This document shows positions 44,784-54,658 of a stretch of DNA of 61,158 bases, in pieces. This DNA comes from Gilvimarinus agarilyticus (GTDB lineage: Bacteria > Pseudomonadota > Gammaproteobacteria > Pseudomonadales > Cellvibrionaceae). The position numbers and the translations under genes were made by a program. The stretch spans positions 3,571,489 through 3,632,646 of the forward strand of contig NZ_JXCJ01000001.1 in the NCBI RefSeq assembly GCF_000832015.1, read 5' to 3'. Every line of letters begins with the position of its first letter. Positions within the stretch are counted from its first letter, which is position 1. The notes under the pieces are model-generated. The model was not told where the DNA came from. It saw only the letters and a list, made by a program, of their open reading frames with translations, and made no database searches.

Positions 44784-46376
44784 TTACTGAATGTCGCGAG
44801 TGTACTTATGAACAACTACGCCAGCGTAGTTAGACAGTACACCACCTTCCAAAGTACCGTTTTCGTACTTCTGAACCGCAAAGCCAACTACTGGCAGACC
44901 AGTAAAGGTGTTTACGTCACCGGTGATTTCACGAGCATCATAGTCCGCTGCGTTACCACCTGGAGGTACAGCGTTGGTCAGGTCAATACGTGCCCAACCG
45001 TGCTCGTAACCGTCTTCCAAGTTCAAGCCGTAGGTCAGGTTCGCAGAAGAATCCAACACGCTGCCGCCATTGAAGGTCATGATGCTAACTTCAGTACAGA
45101 AGTTAAAGCCATCAGGAACAACGGTAACCTGAGGAGGCAGAGGCGAGAAGTCGATTTCACCTGGAACTACTGGTGCAGTTGGGTAACCCTCTTCACGATC
45201 CCAGTACTCGATATCGATGTGCTCACAAGCCGTTGAACCATCCCAAGGAGAGTTGAAAGGCGCCATTGCGATTGGCTCTTCAAAGTCATCTGAAGTATCG
45301 CCTGGAGTGCCGTTATCGTTAGTCTGGGTAAAGCCGTTCACGTAGAAACGCTTAGTTGGCATGGTAACAACCCAGTCGGTGTTTGCAGCAATAGCTTCGT
45401 CCAGAACATAGTCGTTAGACAGAGTGTCGCGCATAAACAGCGAGCTGATGGTGTCAGGAGAGTTTGCAGTGAAGTTGTTTGCAGCAATCTCGCCTTGACC
45501 AGCAACATCATCGTAGTAGAACACGTCAGAGAAAGGCAGAGCCTGAGTCAAAGACGGGAAAACACTACCAGTGTCTTGGTTCAGTTGAGTATCAGAGAAG
45601 TCGCCAACCGCAATCGCGTCGTAAGAGGCGTTAGTGCCTTCAGCTACGTCGATGATAGAGGCGTAACCGTACAGACCACCAGTAGGAGCAACAACGCCTA
45701 CAGTAGGATCTTGATCCCAAACACCGCCGTCGTTCCAAGCGTTGCGAACTAGGTCACAGCTGCGTGGCACACCATCAACGTGAGTTACAGCAGAAGCTGG
45801 GTTGAACGCGTCATCAGTAGATGGATCGCCATCTGGATCCGCAACATTGCCGATCTCGCCCATCTCGATCACTTCAACGTAACCTTCACGAGTACGTGAC
45901 AGACTTTTGTTGGTGTCAGAAGAGTCAACTGGATTAGCACCAGAGTTGTCTACGGCGTAAGCAAAGTTACGGAAGTCTTCACCGTCCGCATCAATTGCAG
46001 GCGCGGTACAAGAAGTGTCATTGGTGATGATTCGGGCAGGGAACTCGCCGTCACCAGTGCTCCATGGAATGCTGCCATCGTCAGCATTTTCTGACATAGC
46101 AACTGCGCCAGACCAATGGTCGTAAGCAGACAGGTACAGGTTAAAGTCAAGAACCTCCTGGCTGTTCTCACCTTCCAGGAAGCGAACCTTAACGGCCTTA
46201 GCTTCACCGGTGGTGTTTACCAGGTTGATGTTAGTGAAGTTACCACCGTTAACGGTGTAGTAAGGGAAAATCAGCACCTGGCCCAGGCCGTCTGAATTCA
46301 GGTAAGCCGCTTGAGCAGCACCTGATGCACCAGCCAGTCCCGCCAGCATTGCCAAAGGTAGAAGTTTTTTCTTCAT
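44784..46376 (-). CDS. Probable surface or secreted protein, unknown function
   Basis: A 530-residue protein with a clear signal peptide (KKKLLPLAMLAGLAGASGAAQA) and a mature part starting AYLNSDGLGQVLIFPYYTVNGG, acidic overall and rich in Asn, Asp, Gly and Thr, without membrane segments. Four or more cysteines and a closing region NLEDGYEHGWARIDL are visible. No catalytic motif or sorting tag is recognised. Strong AGGAG before the ATG, a strong terminator and a restricted codon choice (for example GGT, AAC, GAA, CTG) suggest high expression. It may be a surface or secreted structural or binding protein. Confidence 0.85.
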   Translation of the reverse strand: MKKKLLPLAMLAGLAGASGAAQAAYLNSDGLGQVLIFPYYTVNGGNFTNINLVNTTGEAKAVKVRFLEGENSQEVLDFNLYLSAYDHWSGAVAMSENADDGSIPWSTGDGEFPARIITNDTSCTAPAIDADGEDFRNFAYAVDNSGANPVDSSDTNKSLSRTREGYVEVIEMGEIGNVADPDGDPSTDDAFNPASAVTHVDGVPRSCDLVRNAWNDGGVWDQDPTVGVVAPTGGLYGYASIIDVAEGTNASYDAIAVGDFSDTQLNQDTGSVFPSLTQALPFSDVFYYDDVAGQGEIAANNFTANSPDTISSLFMRDTLSNDYVLDEAIAANTDWVVTMPTKRFYVNGFTQTNDNGTPGDTSDDFEEPIAMAPFNSPWDGSTACEHIDIEYWDREEGYPTAPVVPGEIDFSPLPPQVTVVPDGFNFCTEVSIMTFNGGSVLDSSANLTYGLNLEDGYEHGWARIDLTNAVPPGGNAADYDAREITGDVNTFTGLPVVGFAVQKYENGTLEGGVLSNYAGVVVHKYTRDIQ

Positions 46377-46796
46377 TGTCTAGCTCCTAGATTTACAAAG
46401 TATCGTATTGTTTTCTGTAAGCGGGCGCGCTACCGCGACCCTATAAACTCGATTTACCACCAGCACATGACCGGCCAGATGCTCGACGAACACCCAATCG
46501 CGTTCTAAATTAACACACCCTTTAAGCCATAACAATAGCAAAGCAGGGTGATTTTGGGCACATAGCTGCCGCCAGAAACGCGCCCAAATCAAAGTTAGAC
46601 CAAGATCACACTTGCTCAACCAACTTAGACGCGCCCGCCAACCCACAAGTGGCCTGACCTTATTCCGACGGTGGCAGTTTACCCGCACAAAGCGCCGCAG
46701 GGAAGCCCCCACACAAAAAATAACAACCGGCTCTACGCACCGCCATGCATTACCGCAGCGCTAAACGGTAAGCGAAATCCGTTCCAGCTTCTCAAA
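46377..46796 (-). promoter_or_regulatory. Promoter and leader of the 530-residue protein gene
   Basis: This 420-base stretch holds no convincing gene. On the minus strand TTGTTA (46530-46535) and TAATTT (46507-46512) are 17 bases apart and fit a sigma-70 promoter. The resulting leader of about 125 bases contains a GC-rich hairpin at 46423-46441 (GGGTCGCG-GTAG-CGCGCCC) and ends in AGGAG before the start codon. The part nearest rpe shows nothing clear. Confidence 0.4.
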
Positions 46797-47468
46797 CTAA
46801 GGCTGCCCGGCGGATTCGCGTAAGCGCTCTATTACCTCCCGGTAATCCGGCGCGCCAAAGATAGCCGACCCCACCACAAACGTATCCGCCCCCGCTCTGG
46901 CGACTTCCGATATATTGTGAACTTTGACGCCACCATCCACCTCGAGCCGCACAGGCAATCCCGCCTCATCAATTAGCGTGCGAGCTTCGCGCAGCTTATC
47001 CAGTGAATACGGAATAAACGCCTGCCCACCAAAACCCGGATTAACCGACATAATAAGCAAGAGGTCGAGCCGCGACAGCACCTGCTTTGCCACACTGACG
47101 GGCGTACCCGGGTTTAGCACTAAACCCGCCTTACACCCTAAGTCGCGAATTAACTGTAACGAGCGATCCAGGTGACGCGTGGCCTCGGGATGAATGCTAA
47201 TAATAGAAGCGCCTGCGGCAGCAAACGCCTCGATAGCCGCATCTACCGGCTCAACCATAAGGTGTACATCTATAGGCGCCTCAACCCCATGGTCACGCAG
47301 AGCCTGACACACCATTGGCCCCACCGTTAAATTGGGTACATAGTGATTATCCATCACATCCAGATGAATCATATCCGCCCCGGCAAGCAGGACGTCATCA
47401 CACTCAGCCCCCAAACGAGCAAAATTTGCGCTAAGCACCGAAGGTGCTATCACTATATCTTGAGCCAC
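46797..47468 (-). CDS. rpe: Ribulose-phosphate 3-epimerase
   Basis: A TIM barrel of about 223 residues interconverting ribulose- and xylulose-5-phosphate. [39 protein letters not shown]-type and [14 protein letters not shown] segments and VDGGVKVHN are typical. The GTG at 47468 is preferred because AGGAGG lies four to five bases upstream and the protein then starts as its homologues do; an ATG 45 bases further upstream would give 15 extra residues. Confidence 0.95.
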   Translation of the reverse strand: MAQDIVIAPSVLSANFARLGAECDDVLLAGADMIHLDVMDNHYVPNLTVGPMVCQALRDHGVEAPIDVHLMVEPVDAAIEAFAAAGASIISIHPEATRHLDRSLQLIRDLGCKAGLVLNPGTPVSVAKQVLSRLDLLLIMSVNPGFGGQAFIPYSLDKLREARTLIDEAGLPVRLEVDGGVKVHNISEVARAGADTFVVGSAIFGAPDYREVIERLRESAGQP

Positions 47469-47642
47469 CGGCCCTCCTATTAACTGCTCACTGTTTACCG
47501 CCCAAGCTTTCACTCACGCGCATTTTGTCACTCTATTACGTTTCCCGTCACTTACTTATCACTAGCCGCACATAGCAATCAAATTAGGTATCCAGCATAA
47601 TCCGAGCCAACCACCCAATCACCAACGCGAGTAAAGCTTTAC

Positions 47643-48749
47643 ATGCAAGCCTTTATACCCACACTGCACGGCCTAAGAGGGCTCGCCGCCCTAGCAGTGG
47701 TACTGTTTCACTGGGATGCGTTGTTTCCGGCCTTTAAAGAAGCCTATGGCAGCGTAGGTTTTGTCGGCGACCAATGGAACCTCTTTATGCAGATCGAATT
47801 CGGCTGGCTGGGGGTGCCATTGTTTTTTGTACTGTCGGGCTACCTGCTGGGCGGCCAACTAAAGCACCAACAACTCACAGGCGCAACCTTAATACATTTT
47901 TGGCGACGCCGGTTTATGCGCATATACCCTGCGGTTTGGCTACAGCTGACCATACTAGCATTAATTTCTTACTGGCTGCCGAGCCTGCTTCCCAGCACAT
48001 CCACACCCGAGCTAATTCGCAACGCGCTACTGTGGATCAACATGCCGCCATGGATGACCAAGCCGATCAATGGCGTATGGTGGACTCTTCCTATCGAGCT
48101 GTCGTTCTATATTGCCCTGCCTTTGTTAATTTTACTGCAACGAAAAATCGGCTGGATTGCGACGACTGCCGCCTGCTTTGCGCTTGCCATTAGCTGGCGT
48201 TACGCGGTCATAGAGGCGCTGCCTAGCTCTCACTACGTCAAGCACCTACCTGTTCTCGATATGCTCCCCGGCAGCATATCGTCGTTTGCGGCAGGCTTTG
48301 CCATCAGTTTTTTAGATATTCGCTGGAGCAAACTGCAGTGGCGCGCCGCTTGCGCAAGCTCAATCGGCGTTTTTTTAGCCCTTCAGTATTGGCAGCTCAG
48401 CCATAAAGAAGTTTATTGGAGCGGACACTGGATACTAGTCATTTGGAACCCCGCCATGGCGGCAGCGATTGCACTTATGGTTTATTGCGCTATTCATCCG
48501 CAGTGCCGCGGTGCAATTTTAGGCAGCCGCCCTTTGGTATGGCTCGGTGAAATAAGCTTTGGCATCTACCTGTGGCACTTTCCGGCGCAGCAGGCGCTTC
48601 TGGCCCTCGACCAGGATTACTGGGGCACCCCCGCCGCCAGCGCTCTGGCGCTTGCGCTTTGCTTACTAATAACACTACCGCTGGCAGCAATGAGCTATTA
48701 CTGGGTCGAAAAACCTATTATGGGCTGGCGCAAAACCCGATCAACATAA
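47643..48749 (+). CDS. Membrane acyltransferase (acyltransferase 3 family)
   Basis: A 368-residue polytopic protein with about ten membrane segments and the family start LHGLRGLAALAVVLFHW including the conserved His. FFVLSGYLLGG and RRRFMRIYPAVW follow, which are also family marks. Such proteins acylate surface sugars, O-antigen or peptidoglycan with acetyl or other groups. It stands alone between rpe (divergent) and murU (convergent), so the substrate cannot be deduced. Confidence 0.88.
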   Translation: MQAFIPTLHGLRGLAALAVVLFHWDALFPAFKEAYGSVGFVGDQWNLFMQIEFGWLGVPLFFVLSGYLLGGQLKHQQLTGATLIHFWRRRFMRIYPAVWLQLTILALISYWLPSLLPSTSTPELIRNALLWINMPPWMTKPINGVWWTLPIELSFYIALPLLILLQRKIGWIATTAACFALAISWRYAVIEALPSSHYVKHLPVLDMLPGSISSFAAGFAISFLDIRWSKLQWRAACASSIGVFLALQYWQLSHKEVYWSGHWILVIWNPAMAAAIALMVYCAIHPQCRGAILGSRPLVWLGEISFGIYLWHFPAQQALLALDQDYWGTPAASALALALCLLITLPLAAMSYYWVEKPIMGWRKTRST

Positions 48750-48762
48750 TCGCTACTGACTA

Positions 48763-49431
48763 CTACCCCTGCAACGCCTCCAACCGCTCGGGCGTACCCA
48801 CATCACTCCAGACTCCTGTGTAGACCTCGGCCGAAAGTCGATCGTTAACCGCCGCCTCGCGGAATACTTCCGCCAAGCCAAAGCAGGCTCTGCGCTTGGG
48901 GTATTCCAGCACAAGTGCAGGTTTCAGCAGGCTAACACCGGCAAAGGTAAAACCCTCTCCCGCCCCCAACAACTGTAAACGGCCGGAGGCATTAACATCA
49001 AAGTCACCTGTTGGCTTAAAGTCAGGGTTGTGCACCAACACCAACCGACCGAGGTCATCCTCCCCCAGCGGCGCCTTTAGCAAACCACTAAAGTCGAAGT
49101 CGGTAAACACGTCAGCATTGAGCAAAATAAACGGCGCATCTCCCAACAGCTCTTGCGCATGTACGATAGCACCGCCGGTCTCAAGGGGTTCTGGTTCGCT
49201 GGAGTAAGTCACCTGTAGTCCCCACGCGGCACCATCGCCAACGTACTGCTGAATTTGCGGCCCACGGTAGGCGAGATTAATGATCACCTCGCTTACACCG
49301 GCACGAGCCAGGGCCTCCAGGTGATAGGCAATAAGCGGCTTACCGCGAACCGGAATCAGGGGCTTGGGGAGGGTGTCCGTTAAAGGCCGCATGCGTTTAC
49401 CCAGGCCCGCCGCCAATATCATAGTCTTCAC
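48763..49431 (-). CDS. murU: N-acetylmuramate 1-phosphate uridylyltransferase
   Basis: A 222-residue nucleotidyltransferase with LAAGLGKRMRPLTDTLPKPLIP (signature and lysine). LNADVFTDFDF gives the metal-binding Asp. In pseudomonads MurU turns MurNAc-1-phosphate into UDP-MurNAc in a cell-wall recycling route that bypasses fosfomycin-sensitive MurA. The start overlaps the amgK stop by four bases, and the pair next to lptD is the arrangement seen in Pseudomonas. Confidence 0.92.
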   Translation of the reverse strand: MKTMILAAGLGKRMRPLTDTLPKPLIPVRGKPLIAYHLEALARAGVSEVIINLAYRGPQIQQYVGDGAAWGLQVTYSSEPEPLETGGAIVHAQELLGDAPFILLNADVFTDFDFSGLLKAPLGEDDLGRLVLVHNPDFKPTGDFDVNASGRLQLLGAGEGFTFAGVSLLKPALVLEYPKRRACFGLAEVFREAAVNDRLSAEVYTGVWSDVGTPERLEALQG

Positions 49432-50474
49432 AGCAAACTCCTTACGTCTACATCAAAAGGCGACTGCGGGCAGTACCAGCTTTGCGCCTCGCACGCCGGC
49501 ACAACCCGCGCACGAAACCAGGCGGCAAAATCTTGCAGCTCTGGATACAGATCGGCCACCTCTTGCACATAGCCAATCACCCGGGGTAAATCCGGTAAAT
49601 AGTTCGATTTGCCATCACGCAGATGCAACCGTGAAAAAATCCCCAGTACCTTTATATGGCGCTGCAGCCCCATCCAATCGAAGTCGCATAAGAAGTCATC
49701 GGCCGAGATACGCTCCATAATGCCGGCATCCAAAGCCATGTCACCATAGGCCAACGCCCAACGGCGCACCTCGGCCGGGGGTAAACGCACATAACAATCG
49801 CGCAACAACGAGGCCAGATCGTAAGTCACAGGCCCCACCACGGCATCCTGAAAATCGATCACCCCCAAGCTATTGTCGGCTTTGACGAGCAAATTGCGCG
49901 AGTGAAAGTCCCGGTGCATCATTACCTGCGTCTGCTTAACCGCTCGATCTACCAATCGATCGAACGTCGCCTCTAGCAGAGTCGTCTCCTCTGGAGCCAA
50001 GCTCAGCCCTAACAGCGGCCCAGTAAACCACTGCACAAATAACCCCAGCTCGCGCCGTATAAAGGCTGCATCAAAGCGTGGCAACATCTCTGAATGAATA
50101 GGCGCCTGGGCGATGGCCAGCAGGGTAAACAATGCCTCACCGTAAAGCACAAGGGCATTATCACCATCGAGCTCAGTACCAAACTCGCGCCGCCCCAAGC
50201 TTTCCACCAGCACAAACCCTCGTTCAATATCCACCGCGGCCACCTGAGGCACAGCCACGCCGCAGGTGCGCAACAACTCGGCCACTTTTAAAAACTGCCG
50301 GGTATTTTCGGTAGCCGGGGGGGCGTCAACGGCCAGTAGCGCAGAGGCATCGGGAATGTTGTAGTAGCGCCTAAAGCCCGCATCACCACCGCGTGGCTCT
50401 AGCACCACAGGGCGACCTAAGGTCTCACTCACCCAGGCCTGTAACGCCTGCTCCCGCTCTTGCTTAACGCTCAA
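49428..50474 (-). CDS. amgK: Anomeric MurNAc/GlcNAc kinase
   Basis: A 348-residue aminoglycoside-phosphotransferase-fold kinase phosphorylating recycled MurNAc/GlcNAc at the anomeric position. MHRDFHSRNLLV is the catalytic loop and VIDFQDAVVGPVTYDLASLL the metal-binding segment. The start codon is TTG at 50474 with GAGG six bases upstream. It feeds MurU, which follows directly. Confidence 0.92.
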   Translation of the reverse strand: MSVKQEREQALQAWVSETLGRPVVLEPRGGDAGFRRYYNIPDASALLAVDAPPATENTRQFLKVAELLRTCGVAVPQVAAVDIERGFVLVESLGRREFGTELDGDNALVLYGEALFTLLAIAQAPIHSEMLPRFDAAFIRRELGLFVQWFTGPLLGLSLAPEETTLLEATFDRLVDRAVKQTQVMMHRDFHSRNLLVKADNSLGVIDFQDAVVGPVTYDLASLLRDCYVRLPPAEVRRWALAYGDMALDAGIMERISADDFLCDFDWMGLQRHIKVLGIFSRLHLRDGKSNYLPDLPRVIGYVQEVADLYPELQDFAAWFRARVVPACEAQSWYCPQSPFDVDVRSLL

Positions 50475-50618
50475 TCGTCACCTCTATTACACCTATGGTC
50501 TCCGGCCAACGAAGCCCGTAATTTACCGCCAACTATACCCACCAACGCACCTTGTCATCTAGCGAAACATGGTAGCATTCGCTATCGAACAACACGATTA
50601 TCAGGACCGGCACTGGAC

Positions 50619-51884
50619 ATGACAACAGCTGATACCCCAACGCTAGACGAGCTAAAAAATAAAACCACCGCCCTTTGTAATACAGATTATTTTCGCGACG
50701 TGATTTTACGTCATTGCCCAGGTCTGCCCAACTCAACCGCAGGTAACGATGCTCCTTTAGTAACTGAGATTCACCCCGCCGACCAAATGCTGAACCACTC
50801 GCTACAACACCACTTGGATGCGAACGCGGCTCTCAGCCAATACTATAACGTAGGCTTGCAGCAATTCAGTGCCGCACAACAGATTCTCGAGCTGCTCTAC
50901 CCCGAAGGTCGTGACAAGCTAACCATGCTGGACTTTGCCTGCGGGTATGGCCGCCTGCTTCGGTTTATGTCGCAATACCTGCCCCGGCACAACCTGTATG
51001 CCGCTGAGATACAAGCCGGTGCACTCGCGTACGTGAAAGAGACGTTTAAGGTGTCAACCATTGCCTCGCACGGCGCCGCTGAAGATTTTCAACCGCCGAT
51101 GCAATACGACGTTATTTGGGTAGCTTCGCTGTTTTCTCACCTACCCAAAACCCTATTTCGCGATTGGCTGGCGCGGCTTCACCAATCACTTAGCCCCGAA
51201 GGGGTCTTGTGCTTTAGCGTGCACGACGCCTGCTTAGTACCCGAAGGGCATGAGTTCCCCACGGATGAAGGCTATTTGTTTTGGCCTCAAAGCGAAAATG
51301 CCGATCTGGACACCAGCCTGTACGGCACCACTTACGTCAACGAAACTTTTGTGCGCAACATGATCGAGAGCGTCTGCGGCGCCGGCCAAACCTACTACCG
51401 TATTCCACGCGCACTCGCCCACGAGCAGGACATTTATGTGGTCGCCGGAGGCGTGGGCTGCGACTTAAGTGCTCTGAAAAACTTTCGCCGTGGCCCTTGG
51501 GGCTGGGTGGATGAGCGCACCCTTAGCGCAGGTGGTGAGCTCTACCTAAGAGGTTGGGCAGCGTCTGTGGATGACGGGCCCCTTGAACACATCCACATCA
51601 CGGTAAACGGCCAGCAAGTAGCCTGCCCTAGCGGTAAAACCCGCGAAGATGTCGCCCGCGTGTTTGCCGACTCCCGCCTGGCATCTTCAGGCTGGGAGTT
51701 TCGCTACCAACTCCCCAAAAATGTTACCCGCGCCCGAGTCGAGGTCAGTGCCAGCACTGAGCGCAATGAGCACGCACTACTTTACACCGGTGACTTATAT
51801 CGCCCGACCCCCGAGTCACACACCCCGAACGCGGCACCGGGCAGCTTGCTAAGCCGCTTATGGCAACGCCTGCGGAGCCATTAA
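50619..51884 (+). CDS. SAM-dependent methyltransferase with C-terminal beta-sandwich domain
   Basis: About 421 residues. A Rossmann methyltransferase domain lies at about 70-290: LDFACGYGRLLRFM is motif I, YAAEIQAGALAYVKE follows, and VIWVASLFSHLP is motif IV. After about residue 310 a beta-rich domain begins with GWVDERTLSAGGELYLRGWAAS and HIHITVNGQQVACP, similar to sandwich modules seen on methyltransferases and glycosyltransferases of surface-polysaccharide clusters. The substrate is unknown. Start ATG 50619 is chosen because earlier in-frame codons give an atypical N-terminus. It is divergent from amgK and just before lptD. Confidence 0.8.
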   Translation: MTTADTPTLDELKNKTTALCNTDYFRDVILRHCPGLPNSTAGNDAPLVTEIHPADQMLNHSLQHHLDANAALSQYYNVGLQQFSAAQQILELLYPEGRDKLTMLDFACGYGRLLRFMSQYLPRHNLYAAEIQAGALAYVKETFKVSTIASHGAAEDFQPPMQYDVIWVASLFSHLPKTLFRDWLARLHQSLSPEGVLCFSVHDACLVPEGHEFPTDEGYLFWPQSENADLDTSLYGTTYVNETFVRNMIESVCGAGQTYYRIPRALAHEQDIYVVAGGVGCDLSALKNFRRGPWGWVDERTLSAGGELYLRGWAASVDDGPLEHIHITVNGQQVACPSGKTREDVARVFADSRLASSGWEFRYQLPKNVTRARVEVSASTERNEHALLYTGDLYRPTPESHTPNAAPGSLLSRLWQRLRSH

Positions 51885-51922
51885 CCACACCGCTGGGCCA
51901 ACCACGTACGCTGTGAATTCGG

Positions 51923-51953
51923 TTTCCCTAGAGCTGCGTTAATGCAGTAGAAT
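51923..51953 (+). promoter_or_regulatory. Possible promoter of the lptD operon
   Basis: TAGAAT at 51948-51953 is a good -10 box. The best -35 at 51923-51928 (TTTCCC) is poor and 19 bases away. A CTGC-N6-GCAG repeat lies between them. No RpoE-type promoter, known for lptD in Escherichia coli, was seen. Confidence 0.3.
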
Positions 51954-52053
51954 GACCGCCTTAATATGCGCGGCGGCTTGAGCCTGCTTGCTCGCCGCCT
52001 GGCGCATTGTCGTATCAGGGCGCCCGTTATTTAAGGATAGTAGAGACCTCTCA

Positions 52054-54648
52054 ATGGCCGATCGAGACCATCACCTCCGTTACCGTCTACAACGCACTGC
52101 TGAAGCATCTGGCCTAAAGCTGCCACGTTTTAAAGAGGCGACACTGACATTTTTGGCGCTCTCAACACTGAGCCAACCTACTCTCGCCGCCGACCATAAA
52201 CACGAGGCCAGTTACGGTCGCATCGACTGGGTACCGCGTGACCAACTGTTGGAAGAAGAGCTTGAAACCCTTCCCGCCGGTTGCTGTGGTGCTTACGTTA
52301 ACCCTTATCAGCCTGACCCCAATGCCCCCCCTATTGAGGAGACCGACATTGAGGCCAATGCCGATCACACTTCATCTAGTGGCGGGCAAGCCATCGTCCT
52401 CGAGGGTAACGTCGAGCTTCGCCAAGGGGTGCGCATGCTGCGTACCCACCGCGCCGAGCTAAACACCGAAACCGGCGACTTAACGCTCGACCAAGAGGTA
52501 ACGATCCGGGAAGATGGCCTGTTGATTTTGGCCGACAAAGCAAAAATGGAGCGCGATAGCGGTGACGCACTGATCGACAACGCCGAATTCGTGCTCCATG
52601 AATCGCGCCTACACGGCCGCGCCGGCAAACTGGAGAAGTTTGGCGACCGCCTCATACGCCTTAGCGATGGCAGTTTTACCACCTGCGAGCCGGATCACGA
52701 GTTCTGGCGCATGGAAGCCTCCGAGGTCGAAATCCACCCGGACGATAGCTACGGCACCGCCAAACACGCACGATTACTTATTAAAGACATCCCTGTGTTT
52801 TACATGCCTTATCTGGCATTCCCTATAGGCGATGAGCGCAAAAGTGGCTTGTTGTTTCCTTCGTTTAGCACCAGTTCGCGCAACGGCATAGAGTATGCTC
52901 AGCCCATTTACTGGAACATTGCTCCGCAGATGGACGCCACCATTACCCCCCGCTACATGGAAGAGCGCGGCACACTATGGGACGGCACCGTCAGACACCT
53001 GTCATCGTACTTTTACACCCAGCTCTCCGGGGGCTTTCTGGGAGGCGACAAAGGTGGCTACGATCGCCAGGCTGAGAACGACATTGCCTCGGGCGAGAAA
53101 ACTCCCGAAGAGGCCTACCCGCACAAGGGCGACGATCGCTGGATGATCAACCTCGATCAAACCGGCGGCAAGCGCAGCCGGCTAAAAACCCGCATCGACT
53201 ATACCGATATCAGCGACGCCGATTACCTGCGAGACATTACCAGTAGTGATATCGATGTATCGCGCCAGTCGCGCATAAGCAAATTTGGCGAGGTCAGCTA
53301 TAACGGCGATGCCTGGGAGATCGGCGCCAGCGCCGAAGAAATCCGCTACCTGAATGAGTCAAAGCAAAAGCCCTACAAACAAATACCACACTTGTTTGCC
53401 AATGGTGATTTTCGCTTTGGCGACTGGCAGCTGGATCTCGACAACCAATTCACCAGCTTTGATGTTACCGAGTACTATGACCGCGCCACCAACCGTTTAG
53501 TGGTGGGCGATCGTTTTAACACCGATTACGGGCTAACCTGGGACAAACGCTGGCAGTGGGGCTTTTTTCGCCCACGGGTCGGGGTTAAAACCCTCAGCTA
53601 TCAACTAGAACAAGCCGATTACGACCCAGAAGGGCGCGAGCCGGACGAAGCCATCTACAACGATTCGCCGTCGCTGGTCGTGCCCCAGGGCAGCATCGAT
53701 ATGGGTATGTTCTTTGAGCGCTTTGGCAACCTCGGCGGCACCGAATTTATCCAAACCCTCGAGCCGCGCCTGTTTTATTTTTACAGCGACTACGAAGATC
53801 ACTCCGAAATCTACTCGCCGCTTAACGACAGCAACAAGTACATCGAGTTTGACACCAAGTACGTCACCTTCGATTACAACCAGCTGTTTCGCACCACGCG
53901 ATTTTCCGGTTATGACCGTATCGACGACGCCAACCAAGTAAGCGCAGGCTTAACCAGCCGGTTTATTTCACCGGTAACCGGGCTCGAGCATTTGGAGCTG
54001 AGCGTGGGCCAAATTTACCGCTTTAAAGCCCCTCGCGTGGCCCTTAACCCCAACAATCAGCCCGAAGAAGAAACCTACGCCGAGTCCGAGTTTGCCGGTC
54101 GTATCGCCGCCCGGGCGGGCGATTACCTGCAAGTGAGCGGCGATGTGCTGTACGATCAGCATAAAAGCGAAGTGTCTAACGCCGGCGCCACCATTGAGTA
54201 CGCCGATGACTCTGACCGCTTGATCAGCCTGACATACACCTACAAGCGCAATGTCACAGAGTTTGATGTAGACGAAGAGATCGATCCGGATGATCTTCTC
54301 GATCGCAGCCGTAACCAGCTGGATGTCGGAGCGTTTATCCCAGTGAGCAACAGCTGGAGCATTATCGCCCGCGCCAACTACGATTTAACCTACGAGCAGG
54401 AACTCGACACCTTTGCCGGGTTCGAATACAGCGACTGCTGTTACCGGGTTCGCCTGTTGTGGCGCAAATGGCTGAACTTTGACTACAACGACGGCACGAT
54501 CCTTAACACCGTAGAAGAAAACGATTACGACGACGGTATTTTCGTCGATATTCAGCTCAAAGGACTGGCCAGCATCAGCGAGCGCGTCGGCAGCCTCTTG
54601 GGTAAAACCATTTTAGGTTACGACGAACGCGAACAAAACTTACGATAA
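52054..54648 (+). CDS. lptD: LPS-assembly outer-membrane protein LptD
   Basis: An 864-residue protein inserting lipopolysaccharide at the outer-membrane surface with LptE. After an unusually long signal region (cleavage near TLAA) comes the OstA-like N-terminal domain (VLEGNVELRQGVRMLRTHRAELN) and a C-terminal barrel from about residue 240. Cysteines occur as a pair at 77-78, one in TTCEPDHEFWRME and a pair in SDCCYRVRLLWRKW, consistent with the disulfide pattern of LptD. ATG 52054 is preferred over an in-frame codon 66 bases upstream. It is first in lptD-surA-pdxA-rsmA-apaG-apaH. Confidence 0.96.
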   Translation: MADRDHHLRYRLQRTAEASGLKLPRFKEATLTFLALSTLSQPTLAADHKHEASYGRIDWVPRDQLLEEELETLPAGCCGAYVNPYQPDPNAPPIEETDIEANADHTSSSGGQAIVLEGNVELRQGVRMLRTHRAELNTETGDLTLDQEVTIREDGLLILADKAKMERDSGDALIDNAEFVLHESRLHGRAGKLEKFGDRLIRLSDGSFTTCEPDHEFWRMEASEVEIHPDDSYGTAKHARLLIKDIPVFYMPYLAFPIGDERKSGLLFPSFSTSSRNGIEYAQPIYWNIAPQMDATITPRYMEERGTLWDGTVRHLSSYFYTQLSGGFLGGDKGGYDRQAENDIASGEKTPEEAYPHKGDDRWMINLDQTGGKRSRLKTRIDYTDISDADYLRDITSSDIDVSRQSRISKFGEVSYNGDAWEIGASAEEIRYLNESKQKPYKQIPHLFANGDFRFGDWQLDLDNQFTSFDVTEYYDRATNRLVVGDRFNTDYGLTWDKRWQWGFFRPRVGVKTLSYQLEQADYDPEGREPDEAIYNDSPSLVVPQGSIDMGMFFERFGNLGGTEFIQTLEPRLFYFYSDYEDHSEIYSPLNDSNKYIEFDTKYVTFDYNQLFRTTRFSGYDRIDDANQVSAGLTSRFISPVTGLEHLELSVGQIYRFKAPRVALNPNNQPEEETYAESEFAGRIAARAGDYLQVSGDVLYDQHKSEVSNAGATIEYADDSDRLISLTYTYKRNVTEFDVDEEIDPDDLLDRSRNQLDVGAFIPVSNSWSIIARANYDLTYEQELDTFAGFEYSDCCYRVRLLWRKWLNFDYNDGTILNTVEENDYDDGIFVDIQLKGLASISERVGSLLGKTILGYDEREQNLR

Positions 54649-54658
54649 TCAAACAGTG

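Noticed and set aside
46380-46712. Minus-strand open frame of 110 codons in front of the 530-residue protein gene
   Set aside because: Arg/Trp/Cys-rich, no ribosome-binding site, and it occupies the likely promoter and leader of the real gene.
51988-52053. Longer N-terminus for LptD
   Set aside because: The extra 22 residues are not signal-like and the start at 52054 already gives a long N-region.
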